A stretch of 45,819 nt of DNA from a virus (IMGVR_UViG_3300048029_000569:1-45819); one strand, 5' to 3'. Positions 25,654 to 31,212 are shown, numbered from the stretch's first letter. The notes: a model not told the origin generated them from the letters alone. Program-made: numbers and translations.

Positions 25654-26480
25654 TATACGTCCAACTTAGGTTTAATTGTTCCTTGAGTAATTACATCTAA
25701 ATGAACTTGATTTAATCTTGGTTTACCGATATATAAACATTCACCTTTTTGTGCTGCGGGTGTAGTGTTTATCATACATATCAAGTCATTCTTTGTTAAG
25801 TAACTATGTGCTAATTTAATGTAAGGAGTTTCAACATCTTTTTTCCATTGTGAAGCTAATGCATCATTTTGCATAATAGCTTTAATCTGAGCACTACTTA
25901 CGCCGTTTTTTTCAGTGGCTAAACTTTTAATTCTAGAGTCAGCATCTCTTAATCTAAATGCTTTAGATACAATTTTATCTAAAGGCACTGTACCACCCAG
26001 TTTAAAATTCTTAAAGTACTTTTTTTGTTCACCTCGAGGAGCACTGTAATCACCAGCTTTTACTTCATATCCTTTAGTACCTACAACCAAGTCGAGTCCA
26101 GCCGAGGATCCTCCTCCTAAATGACCGTCATCAAGAAGAAAGAATAGTGTAGCTTCAGCTGGTCCTACACCCTTCAGATTATAAGAATGTAAGGCATTAA
26201 AATTAGTACGATTAATTTGTTTCAGTTCTTTCACCAATGCATTAATTTTTCTAGTGGTAGGCTGACCTTTAATAGTGCTATCTAAATCAAATCCTTCAAA
26301 GAAATGGACATGAAACAAATGCTGAATTTCAGCTTTATATTTTAATGAAGTAAAGTCGTCACCTTTCAAATTAAAAGAAGTGATTCGCTGTGCTCTTTTT
26401 AGAAAAGCTGGATCTAGATCTGCTACATTAGCCAATGCCATCTCCTTTAAATGGAAATTATATGATGAAAAAGTTTTCAT
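25653..26480 (-). CDS. Putative PD-(D/E)XK nuclease with a capsid-targeting start
   Basis: A 275-residue protein not assigned to any family I know. It has a plausible PD-(D/E)XK core: Glu109 in GVGPAEATLFFLL, Asp130 in SSAGLDLVV and Glu139-Val-Lys141 in GYEVKAG, in the right order and spacing for a restriction-type nuclease. The N-terminus MKTFSSYNFHLKE resembles T4 internal-protein starts and contains an LxE site. It is the first gene after a TATAAATA late box, with an AGGAG ribosome binding site. A DNA-cutting protein carried in the head is inferred. Confidence 0.55.
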   Translation of the reverse strand: MKTFSSYNFHLKEMALANVADLDPAFLKRAQRITSFNLKGDDFTSLKYKAEIQHLFHVHFFEGFDLDSTIKGQPTTRKINALVKELKQINRTNFNALHSYNLKGVGPAEATLFFLLDDGHLGGGSSAGLDLVVGTKGYEVKAGDYSAPRGEQKKYFKNFKLGGTVPLDKIVSKAFRLRDADSRIKSLATEKNGVSSAQIKAIMQNDALASQWKKDVETPYIKLAHSYLTKNDLICMINTTPAAQKGECLYIGKPRLNQVHLDVITQGTIKPKLDV

Positions 26481-26499
26481 TATTAACTCCTAATGTGTA

Positions 26500-26528
26500 A
26501 CTATACCTTATTTATATATTTTTGTAAA
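26500..26528 (-). promoter_or_regulatory. Dual promoter: late TATAAATA inside a sigma70-like promoter
   Basis: A TATAAATA late box (26509-26516) lies 29 bases before the gene at 26480. Around it a TTTACA -35 (26523-26528) and a TATAGT -10 (26500-26505) are spaced by exactly 17 bp, one mismatch from the early consensus. The late box is the stronger call, because the operon encodes head proteins. Confidence 0.6.
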
Positions 26529-26529
26529 T

Positions 26530-26556
26530 AAAAAAAGCACCTTAGCGGTGCTTTTC
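26530..26556 (-). terminator. Rho-independent terminator closing the 29.3-26.5 kb early unit
   Basis: An AGCACC/GGTGCT stem with a five-base loop (26536-26552), followed in the minus-strand RNA by seven U. It overlaps the last codons of the 53-residue gene. It separates the early genes from the late promoter at 26500-26528. Confidence 0.85.
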
Positions 26557-26703
26557 TTCTTGTGCTTTTCTTTGTCGCTCTAGAGAACTTTTTACTCCGT
26601 ATGTGCGCCGTTTGTTTACTTCTTTAGGATCAAGGTGTTCATAACCTTTAATACCGTTTTCTTTAGCCCATGCGGCTATCATATCAAGTTTATGTGCTTT
26701 CAT
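26542..26703 (-). CDS. Small basic helical protein
   Basis: A 53-residue protein starting MKAHKLDMIAAWAKENGI, with a charged C-terminal helix (SLERQRKAQEEKHR). The ATG at 26703 overlaps the 3' end of the upstream gene by 14 bases. Its stop codon lies in the loop of the terminator hairpin, so it is the last gene of the unit. I recognise no domain; the basic, His/Lys-rich character would fit nucleic-acid or protein binding. Confidence 0.6.
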   Translation of the reverse strand: MKAHKLDMIAAWAKENGIKGYEHLDPKEVNKRRTYGVKSSLERQRKAQEEKHR

Positions 26704-26911
26704 TGATTTCTCTCAGTTGTTCTACCAAAGATTTGGAATCCTCCGGTGATTGTGTAAGGTGCTTCTGCGCTTCATACAATCTCCAAAGTCGATGACGAAT
26801 TGATTTCGTCTTCTTTTGATTGCCTTCCCAAAGGGCAATCTCAGCATTTACTCGAGGAAGACCCATTGCAATTGCTTTGGTATCTCTCATCACACTTCTT
26901 TCATAACTCAT
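26690..26911 (-). CDS. Hypothetical helical protein
   Basis: A 73-residue protein (MSYERSVMRDTKAIAMGLPR, then HRLWRLYEAQKHL) that is charged and helical, with no recognisable domain. The start has AAGGAAG upstream and overlaps the previous stop by four bases (ATGA). It belongs to the early operon behind the DUF932 gene. Confidence 0.55.
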   Translation of the reverse strand: MSYERSVMRDTKAIAMGLPRVNAEIALWEGNQKKTKSIRHRLWRLYEAQKHLTQSPEDSKSLVEQLREINEST

Positions 26912-27099
26912 ACTGAGCTTCCTTTTCCAATTGGTTCACTAGTATATGTATCTACATAATCACCATCAGCTGAATATGTGCGGGTGTCAGTAGTTTTTGT
27001 AAGCTGACCACTTACATACTTATAGGTTACCAAGGAGTGCTGATACACTCCTTGGGTTGGAAGCTTATCAAGAGCTTCTTTGAAAGGGCCATCTGTCAT
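26908..27099 (-). CDS. Hypothetical small beta protein
   Basis: A 63-residue protein. A short helix (PFKEALDKL) is followed by strand-like segments with many Thr and Tyr (SLVTYKYVSGQLTKTTDTRT). I do not recognise it. It is coupled to both neighbours by TAATG and ATGA overlaps. Confidence 0.55.
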   Translation of the reverse strand: MTDGPFKEALDKLPTQGVYQHSLVTYKYVSGQLTKTTDTRTYSADGDYVDTYTSEPIGKGSSV

Positions 27100-27353
27100 T
27101 ATGCGACTCTTACATTAATTCGTGCACCGCTGGTAATACCATTTTTGTGTGGTTTACCTTGGAACAAATACTGATTTCCATCAACATCTGAAAGAATAAG
27201 CGACTTTCCATTTACTTTAGTTACTTTCAAATTTTTGAATGTAACAGCACCTTTAGAATTGAGAACAATTTCCGGCTGTTCTTCAAGTTGGTTAAGTTTA
27301 TTTGACGCAAATTCAATCATTGCTTCGAGTTGTTCACGTGTATAGGTATTCAT
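27099..27353 (-). CDS. Hypothetical protein with a small beta-barrel C-terminus
   Basis: An 84-residue protein. An N-terminal helix (REQLEAMIEFASNKLNQLEE) is followed by a beta-rich part (VTFKNLKVTKVNGKSLILSD, NQYLFQGKPH, ARINVRV) that could be an OB- or SH3-like barrel. The function is unknown. GGAGGG precedes the start. It follows the DUF932 gene after 14 bases. Confidence 0.55.
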   Translation of the reverse strand: MNTYTREQLEAMIEFASNKLNQLEEQPEIVLNSKGAVTFKNLKVTKVNGKSLILSDVDGNQYLFQGKPHKNGITSGARINVRVA

Positions 27354-27367
27354 AATATATGCCCTCC

Positions 27368-28324
27368 TTAGGCAACCTCTGCCATTTCAAGTGCCTTTTG
27401 CAAGGCGTTAGTTTTACGAGCTTGATTTCCACCGAACCAAGAGGAATACAAACGGTTATCAGCATTACGACCTTGTACATGATCGGTAATGTATGTGACA
27501 GAGTTAAATGCCTGCCACCAAGAACCTTCGGCATACTTTGCGCCTGGCTGTTCTTCGAGAGCATCGTAAGCAAGCTTAGCATTACGAGACAGTGTATCTA
27601 CAGAAAGATTTTTATCCTGTACACGCTTATCAGATGTACGAGGGAAAACTTCGTTGTAGTACTCAATAAGCGAATCAGCAGTAAAGCGCTTTTTACCGAG
27701 ATACTCTGCATACTCTTTATATGTATTCAACTTTGAGCTAGCAATACCAAGAGTTTCTTTAACAGTGTCTGCATCGAATTCAGTACGATGACCGATCTTG
27801 ACAGAGTTATCAGTTTTGCTATCGAGCGAAACTGTCAAAGTGTTGTTACAGACTACACGAATAGGTGTAAAGCGAATATCGATTGCTTTACCATACTGAT
27901 GAGGATTAGAGAACAGAAGATACGAATCAACTTGATCTCCACCAAAGAGATCGAAAGACTCTTTAACTTTGGCAAGAGCCCATACCATTTGACCATCTTT
28001 GAGAGAACCAGCTGTATGCATTTCCATATCACCTGCCATTACGTATTCATTGAAGAATTCAAAGGCAGTTTCGTTTTGTACTGGATTCCAATCTGCACCA
28101 ACGTTGGTGAGAATGCGACCATCGGTTTCACGAATAAGCGACTTTTGACCAGTAGCCATACGCTTACCGTCAAACTCAACAAAAGATTCAAGCTCACGAA
28201 CATTCCAGTTCAGACCAGCTTTATCCATCATTTGTACTGGAGTCAAATCGTTTGAGACCGGTACACCAAGCCCATGCCAAGGAACTTCACCTGCATAAGC
28301 CATTGTTTCAACCATATGTGCCAT
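27368..28324 (-). CDS. DUF932 (phage/plasmid-like TIGR03299) protein
   Basis: A 318-residue protein with the family's opening (MAHMVETMAYAGEVPWHGLG), then NPVQNETAFEFFNEYV, FSNPHQYGKAIDIRFTPIRV and VCNNTLTVSL. DUF932 proteins are common on phages and plasmids. They resemble recombination or ssDNA-annealing-associated proteins, but their role is not settled. The start has GAGAGG and overlaps the stop of the 31-residue membrane peptide upstream (TAATG). It is expressed with the early unit from 28742-28770. Confidence 0.85.
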   Translation of the reverse strand: MAHMVETMAYAGEVPWHGLGVPVSNDLTPVQMMDKAGLNWNVRELESFVEFDGKRMATGQKSLIRETDGRILTNVGADWNPVQNETAFEFFNEYVMAGDMEMHTAGSLKDGQMVWALAKVKESFDLFGGDQVDSYLLFSNPHQYGKAIDIRFTPIRVVCNNTLTVSLDSKTDNSVKIGHRTEFDADTVKETLGIASSKLNTYKEYAEYLGKKRFTADSLIEYYNEVFPRTSDKRVQDKNLSVDTLSRNAKLAYDALEEQPGAKYAEGSWWQAFNSVTYITDHVQGRNADNRLYSSWFGGNQARKTNALQKALEMAEVA

Positions 28325-28419
28325 TATTTGTTACCTCTCAGGATAGTGAAAGAATCGATGATCATCATCATCGCAATGCCTAGGAAGAACCCAGTAAGTA
28401 AAATCAAAACTTCATTCAT
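28324..28419 (-). CDS. 31-residue single-span membrane peptide
   Basis: A short frame with a strong AAGGAG ribosome binding site seven bases before ATG. It encodes 31 residues dominated by one hydrophobic stretch (VLILLTGFFLGIAMMMII), followed by a short basic tail. It fills the gap between two genes exactly: it starts 12 bases after the upstream stop, and its TAA overlaps the DUF932 ATG. It is probably inserted in the inner membrane; the role is unknown. Confidence 0.6.
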   Translation of the reverse strand: MNEVLILLTGFFLGIAMMMIIDSFTILRGNK

Positions 28420-28430
28420 AATATAGCTCC

Positions 28431-28706
28431 TTAAGCTGCTTTTAAAAGGGAAGGTGAAACAGACCACATACCTGCGGCAGTTTTAACTTTGATAGTTTTA
28501 CGATTGACTTTCGTAACGGTACCAGTCATTGCACCTGCTTTGCTACTGACCCATTTTACTTTTTGGCCAGTTGCAAAAGAGCGAGCAGTATTCGCTTCAC
28601 TCATTTTCCGTGCTTCGTTAAACATACGAGCAACGGTATTAAAATCATCGCCTTCCATTTTATTTAGAATGGCATAGATCTTTGCAATATCATCTTTTTT
28701 CAACAT
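28431..28706 (-). CDS. Small protein with a KOW/SH3-like C-terminus
   Basis: A 91-residue protein. The N-terminal half is helical (IAKIYAILNKMEGDDFNTVA). The C-terminal half (ATGQKVKWVSSKAGAMTGTV through IKVKTAAGMWSV) has the beta pattern of a KOW or SH3 barrel. I start at 28706 because GAGGAG lies six bases before this ATG, whereas the ATG at 28730 has no ribosome binding site and sits next to the promoter -10. It is the first gene after the 28742-28770 promoter. Confidence 0.6.
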   Translation of the reverse strand: MLKKDDIAKIYAILNKMEGDDFNTVARMFNEARKMSEANTARSFATGQKVKWVSSKAGAMTGTVTKVNRKTIKVKTAAGMWSVSPSLLKAA

Positions 28707-28741
28707 GTTTAGCTCCTCAGCTTTTTTCATTTTATAGATAT

Positions 28742-28770
28742 ATTATACACTATTTCTCAGCAAATGTACA
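28742..28770 (-). promoter_or_regulatory. Early promoter for the DUF932 unit
   Basis: A TGTACA -35 (28765-28770), 17-bp spacer and TATAAT -10 (28742-28747). The bases 28724-28755, from the -10 region into the leader, are identical over 32 bases to 29328-29359 at the next promoter. Confidence 0.82.
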
Positions 28771-28784
28771 CAGTTAATTTACAC

Positions 28785-29027
28785 TTATTTGAATTTTTTT
28801 CTATAATTTTTAACTGCACCAATTACCATCTGTGGATATTCACCAAGAAATGTACCAGCTTCTAGATCGCCCATTGTGATTAGATGCTTATGCATATGCT
28901 CGACACTGTCATAGTTTTCAAAAAGCCATTTACCTAGCTCATCAAACTCTGCGTCTGAGATAAGAGGATTGTCCTCTTCATAATATGCATATGCACACAT
29001 CAGATATTTAGCAACAGGGTTTTTCAT
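28785..29027 (-). CDS. Small protein resembling NAD-ligase domain Ia
   Basis: An 80-residue protein. MKNPVAKYLMCAYAYYEEDN followed by PLISDAEFDELGKWL matches the short Ia motif (YY-D-P-ISDAEYD) found at the N-terminus of NAD-dependent DNA ligases and in many stand-alone phage proteins. The adenylation domain is absent, so it is not a ligase by itself. It could bind nicotinamide mononucleotide or NAD, or be a domain kept for another use. The ATG at 29027 overlaps the stop of the 23-residue peptide; an in-frame ATG six bases upstream is also possible. Confidence 0.6.
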   Translation of the reverse strand: MKNPVAKYLMCAYAYYEEDNPLISDAEFDELGKWLFENYDSVEHMHKHLITMGDLEAGTFLGEYPQMVIGAVKNYRKKFK

Positions 29028-29098
29028 TACCATACCAACATAATTGGAAGAGATGCAACTAGCAACATACCAAAGGTACCTACAAGAAACTTAAACAT
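29027..29098 (-). CDS. 23-residue hydrophobic peptide
   Basis: A tiny frame (MFKFLVGTFGMLLVASLPIM, then three more residues) whose ATG lies in the last codons of the 74-residue gene and whose TAA overlaps the next ATG. It is a single membrane span with one Lys at the N-terminus. No separate ribosome binding site is clear, so it would depend on coupling. Size and position are like other phage microproteins, but it may instead be a translated linker without function. Confidence 0.4.
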   Translation of the reverse strand: MFKFLVGTFGMLLVASLPIMLVW

Positions 29099-29315
29099 AG
29101 TTACCCCAAAATTCGTTCCATGCATCGTTAAGAATGTAGTTAGCAGTTGATTTGCCCACTTCATCGAGCCACTCTTGGAAAGCAAGACCACCTTTTTCGG
29201 TGACGTTGTAGTGAAACTCAGCCACACACTCAGCACCTGAAATGCAATCTTGAAGATCTACGATCTCGTACAAAGCGTCTTGGTTGTCCATCAACATTGA
29301 CTTAACTTTACCCAT
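29091..29315 (-). CDS. Hypothetical acidic early protein
   Basis: A 74-residue acidic protein (NQDALYEIVDLQDCISGAEC, then FQEWLDEVGKSTANYILNDA) with no recognised domain. It is the first gene after the 29346-29374 promoter, with a GGAGAT ribosome binding site. Small acidic early proteins of phages often bind host proteins, but there is no direct sign of a target here. Confidence 0.58.
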   Translation of the reverse strand: MGKVKSMLMDNQDALYEIVDLQDCISGAECVAEFHYNVTEKGGLAFQEWLDEVGKSTANYILNDAWNEFWGNYV

Positions 29316-29345
29316 TCTTATCTCCTCTTTTCATTTTATAGATAT

Positions 29346-29374
29346 ATTATACACTATTTTTCTCTAAAAGTAAA
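29346..29374 (-). promoter_or_regulatory. Early promoter with a T4-like TTTACT -35
   Basis: A TTTACT -35 (29369-29374, in the context GTTTACT as in T4 early promoters), 17-bp spacer and TATAAT -10 (29346-29351). It reads leftward into the 74-residue gene. Confidence 0.8.
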
Positions 29375-29406
29375 CAGTTAATTTGCACTTTTTTAAATTT
29401 TTTTTA

Positions 29407-29414
29407 GATAAATA
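29407..29414 (+). promoter_or_regulatory. Possible late promoter (GATAAATA)
   Basis: GATAAATA on the plus strand, one base from the TATAAATA late consensus, 32 bases upstream of the small plus-strand gene at 29447. It lies just upstream of the leftward early promoter, so the two would diverge. Confidence 0.4.
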
Positions 29415-29446
29415 CTAGATACCTGCAACTAAAAAAGGAGTTCTGT

Positions 29447-29632
29447 ATGAACTTACAAGAAAAAGTGGGACATAAGGTTTTAGTGAGAGGTGATGTAGTG
29501 AAATCACCTTCAGGCTCAAACGATTGGGTTGTGATAGATAATAGTCCGGGTGGCAAATTGGTTTTAGCATGTATCAGTAAGTACATGACTAAAGATACTG
29601 ATGACATCTCAGAATGGCATAAAGTAAGGTAA
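29447..29632 (+). CDS. Small plus-strand protein, beta-rich
   Basis: A 61-residue protein (MNLQEKVGHKVLVRGDVVKS, then DWVVIDNSPGGKLVLACI) with the strand pattern of a small SH3- or KOW-like barrel. It is the first gene of the only plus-strand region. AAGGAG lies six bases before the ATG. It ends close to the 3' end of the tmRNA coding piece, which is transcribed from the other strand. The function is unknown. Confidence 0.65.
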   Translation: MNLQEKVGHKVLVRGDVVKSPSGSNDWVVIDNSPGGKLVLACISKYMTKDTDDISEWHKVR

Positions 29633-29673
29633 ATACCACTTTTCTGTTTCTAGGTAAGTGGCCAACCCACAGA

Positions 29674-29715
29674 TTACGCAGCTAAGCGCATCTCAGGAGC
29701 AAAGTTATCGTTTGC
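29674..29715 (-). other. tmRNA tag-peptide reading frame (ANDNFAPEMRLAA)
   Basis: It starts at the resume codon GCA (29713-29715), encodes ANDNFAPEMRLAA and ends with TAA (29674-29676). The ANDN start and the LAA end are those of bacterial tmRNA tags. The final AA residues are what ClpXP and related proteases recognise. Confidence 0.92.
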
Positions 29716-29786
29716 ATTTAGTCATGTCTTGCGTTAACCCAGCTTGCGCGGGATAGCTCCACGTTCCTATCCAATATCCGTCGATC

Positions 29787-29924
29787 CTATTTCGCCCCCA
29801 TCATAAACACAGGAGTAAGAAAAGTTTTATTTCCTATTCGTTCGTTTCCTTTGCCATATTCGTAAAGGAATCCCGAAAATAAAAGTAACAATACTCCGAG
29901 AAATAAATGCCACGGTTGCATCAT
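29787..29924 (-). CDS. Small membrane protein inside the tmRNA spacer
   Basis: A 45-codon frame lying between the acceptor and coding pieces of the tmRNA gene. It begins ATGATG (29924 or 29921), preceded by AGGGTGA. It encodes one hydrophobic span (WHLFLGVLLLLFSGFLYEYG) and then a polar tail ending PVFMMGAK. Its last codons and TAG run into the first bases of the mature coding RNA, and its start codons lie inside the closing stem region. Translation would therefore compete with tmRNA processing. The hydrophobic profile and ribosome binding site argue for a real gene, but it is short and unrecognised. Confidence 0.5.
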   Translation of the reverse strand: MMQPWHLFLGVLLLLFSGFLYEYGKGNERIGNKTFLTPVFMMGAK

Positions 29925-29949
29925 TCACCCTGTGTTTATGGTGGAGGCG
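29793..29949 (-). repeat. Inverted repeat closing the tmRNA spacer
   Basis: Bases 29793-29813 pair with 29929-29949 over 21 positions in the RNA: the 7-bp acceptor stem, then U-A, one A-C mismatch and a perfect 12-bp extension. The arms are 115 bases apart. The mature ends (29799 and 29939) lie within this stem, which would place the two cleavage sites opposite each other. Confidence 0.88.
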
Positions 29950-30009
29950 GCGGGTACTGCCCCCGCGTCCGGCCTACCTTTCGGTCTGTTTCATCACTAT
30001 ATACTATAT

Positions 30010-30038
30010 ATTATACTACATTTTTCCGGTATTGTAAA
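30010..30038 (-). promoter_or_regulatory. Early promoter of the tmRNA
   Basis: A TTTACA -35 (30033-30038), 17-bp spacer and TATAAT -10 (30010-30015), identical in architecture to the protein-gene promoters of this phage. Transcription would start near 30003, just upstream of the acceptor piece. Confidence 0.82.
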
Positions 30039-30040
30039 CA

Positions 30041-30048
30041 TATAAATA
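30041..30048 (+). promoter_or_regulatory. T4-type late promoter of the plus-strand operon
   Basis: TATAAATA on the plus strand, 65 bases before the ATG at 30114 and two bases from the -35 box of the divergent tmRNA promoter. It would drive the four genes from 30114 to 31459. Confidence 0.65.
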
Positions 30049-30113
30049 AAGCTAAGAGCGAACTATATTTTTAATTGAAATATATCATGGTTAACCATTA
30101 AAATGAGGTAATC

Positions 30114-30596
30114 ATGGTAGATCCAGTATCAGCACTGGCAACGGCGAGTGCAGCCTTTGGTGTACTTAAAAAAGGATTTGCAGTCGGTAGAGATATCGAG
30201 CAAATGGCAGGTGACCTTGGTCGCTGGATGAGTGCCATGTCAGATTTATCTGAAGCCGAACGACAAGCAAAAAATCCTCCAATATTTAAGAAACTAGCAT
30301 TTAAAGGGTCAGTCGAAGAAGAAGCCATGCAAGCGTTTGCTGCTAAGAAAAAAGCAGAAGACATGAGGTATGAATTACAACAGTTCATTAGTCTTACATT
30401 AGGCAGATCTAAGTGGGATGAACTAGTACGCATGGAAGTAGAAATACGTAAGAGACGTAAAGAAACAATTTATAAGCAGGCTGAGCGTCGACGTAAATTT
30501 GTAGAATGGACAGCTATTACTTTATTCGGTATTGTTTCTTGTGGCGGTTTTGTTTGGGCAGTTAAATTATTATATGATTGGCATCACGGAATATGA
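30114..30596 (+). CDS. Conserved membrane-anchored coiled-coil phage protein
   Basis: A 160-residue protein. The N-terminus MVDPVSALATASAAFGVLKK, followed by GRDIEQMAGDLGRW, is typical of a family often seen in marine T4-like phages. A charged helical middle follows (EEEAMQAFAAKKKAEDMRYE), then a C-terminal membrane span (AITLFGIVSCGGFVWAVKLL). The function is not established; virion or lysis-associated roles have the right topology. The ribosome binding site is GAGGT. The stop overlaps the next start by four bases. Confidence 0.68.
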   Translation: MVDPVSALATASAAFGVLKKGFAVGRDIEQMAGDLGRWMSAMSDLSEAERQAKNPPIFKKLAFKGSVEEEAMQAFAAKKKAEDMRYELQQFISLTLGRSKWDELVRMEVEIRKRRKETIYKQAERRRKFVEWTAITLFGIVSCGGFVWAVKLLYDWHHGI

Positions 30597-30973
30597 AATG
30601 GTATGTGCGTATAGGTAACACCCTACTAATTCTTTTTTCTATTCTTTTTTGCTTATTCATTATTCCTAATAGTGCATGGTCAAGTCATGGAGTAGAGGAT
30701 CGTGCTCGCACATCTGACTCATGGACTCCAATGCAGAAACTGTGGAGAGGAATTATTGAAGAAAAAAAGATGGTTGTATGTAGATTAGCCAAGAGAAAAG
30801 TTGTACGCAATCAAAAAATATGTCTATATATGGGTGCAAACAATACAACCGAAACAATCTTTATCGATAAATTCGAATATTGTCCTCGGCAAATACAATG
30901 TGTATACGAACCAGAAAAAGATAGACCTAATATACTAGAAATGATGGAAAGCTTAGAAGAAAGCTTAAAGTAA
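30593..30973 (+). CDS. Exported or membrane-anchored protein, conserved
   Basis: A 126-residue protein. Residues 1-30 hold a signal peptide or anchor (MKWYVRIGNTLLILFSILFC and following hydrophobic residues, then SAWSSHG). The rest is polar with four or more cysteines (VVCRL, KICLYM, YCPRQIQC) that would form disulphides in the periplasm. I use the ATG at 30593, overlapping the upstream TGA, not the in-frame TTG at 30578. I do not recognise the domain. Together with the neighbours it looks like an envelope-directed late operon. Confidence 0.62.
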   Translation: MKWYVRIGNTLLILFSILFCLFIIPNSAWSSHGVEDRARTSDSWTPMQKLWRGIIEEKKMVVCRLAKRKVVRNQKICLYMGANNTTETIFIDKFEYCPRQIQCVYEPEKDRPNILEMMESLEESLK

Positions 30974-31212
30974 TGGAATTAATTCACGTATTTCTTTTAC
31001 AACTATATCTAGGCACCGGCGACAGTCGTCGTCTTATTTCTAATGATATGTATTTTCGTAGTATCGTAGAATGTAATTACTTTGCTAGTGAAATGACAAG
31101 AAGATATGGTAACTATGGTTCTATCGACTGGATGGATCCAAGAGACAGAGCAACAGCATACTGTGTTCCTAAATATATAAAAGAAGGAAGCGGAGTTAAT
31201 ATATATGATTGA
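30973..31212 (+). CDS. Small conserved protein of the plus-strand operon
   Basis: A 79-residue protein starting MELIHVFLLQLYLGTGDSRR, whose N-terminus is hydrophobic enough to be a signal or partial anchor. Two cysteines (VECNYF and AYCVPKY) may pair. The start overlaps the previous stop (TAATG). The function is unknown. Confidence 0.6.
   Translation: MELIHVFLLQLYLGTGDSRRLISNDMYFRSIVECNYFASEMTRRYGNYGSIDWMDPRDRATAYCVPKYIKEGSGVNIYD

Larger units (their letters stand above)
29640..30003 (-). ncRNA. ssrA: Permuted two-piece tmRNA (alphaproteobacterial type)
   Basis: tmRNA rescues stalled ribosomes and tags the unfinished protein for proteolysis. Here the gene is permuted: the acceptor piece comes first and the coding piece second. 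Acceptor: a T-arm with a GCGGG/CCCGC stem and 7-base loop, then CGCCTCC-A-CCA ending at 29939. Coding piece: it begins at 29799 with GGGGGCGAAATAGGATCGAC, whose first seven bases pair with CGCCTCC to give a 7-bp acceptor stem (one G-U). The tag frame follows. A GGATAG/CTATCC helix lies where pseudoknot 1 would be. The T-loop GGCAGTA is not the usual TTC form. The outer ends (about 30003, 29640) are estimates. A consensus early promoter lies at 30010-30038. Confidence 0.92.

Noticed and set aside
29404-29607. Minus-strand 67-codon frame opposite the small plus-strand gene at 29447
   Set aside because: The plus-strand gene has an AAGGAG ribosome binding site and a balanced composition. The opposite frame has neither and would cross the promoter region.
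29939-30003. Reading the CCA-ended hairpin as an ordinary tRNA
   Set aside because: There is no D-arm or anticodon arm at tRNA spacing. The matching 5' acceptor strand is found downstream at 29793-29799, next to a tag frame, which fits a permuted tmRNA instead.
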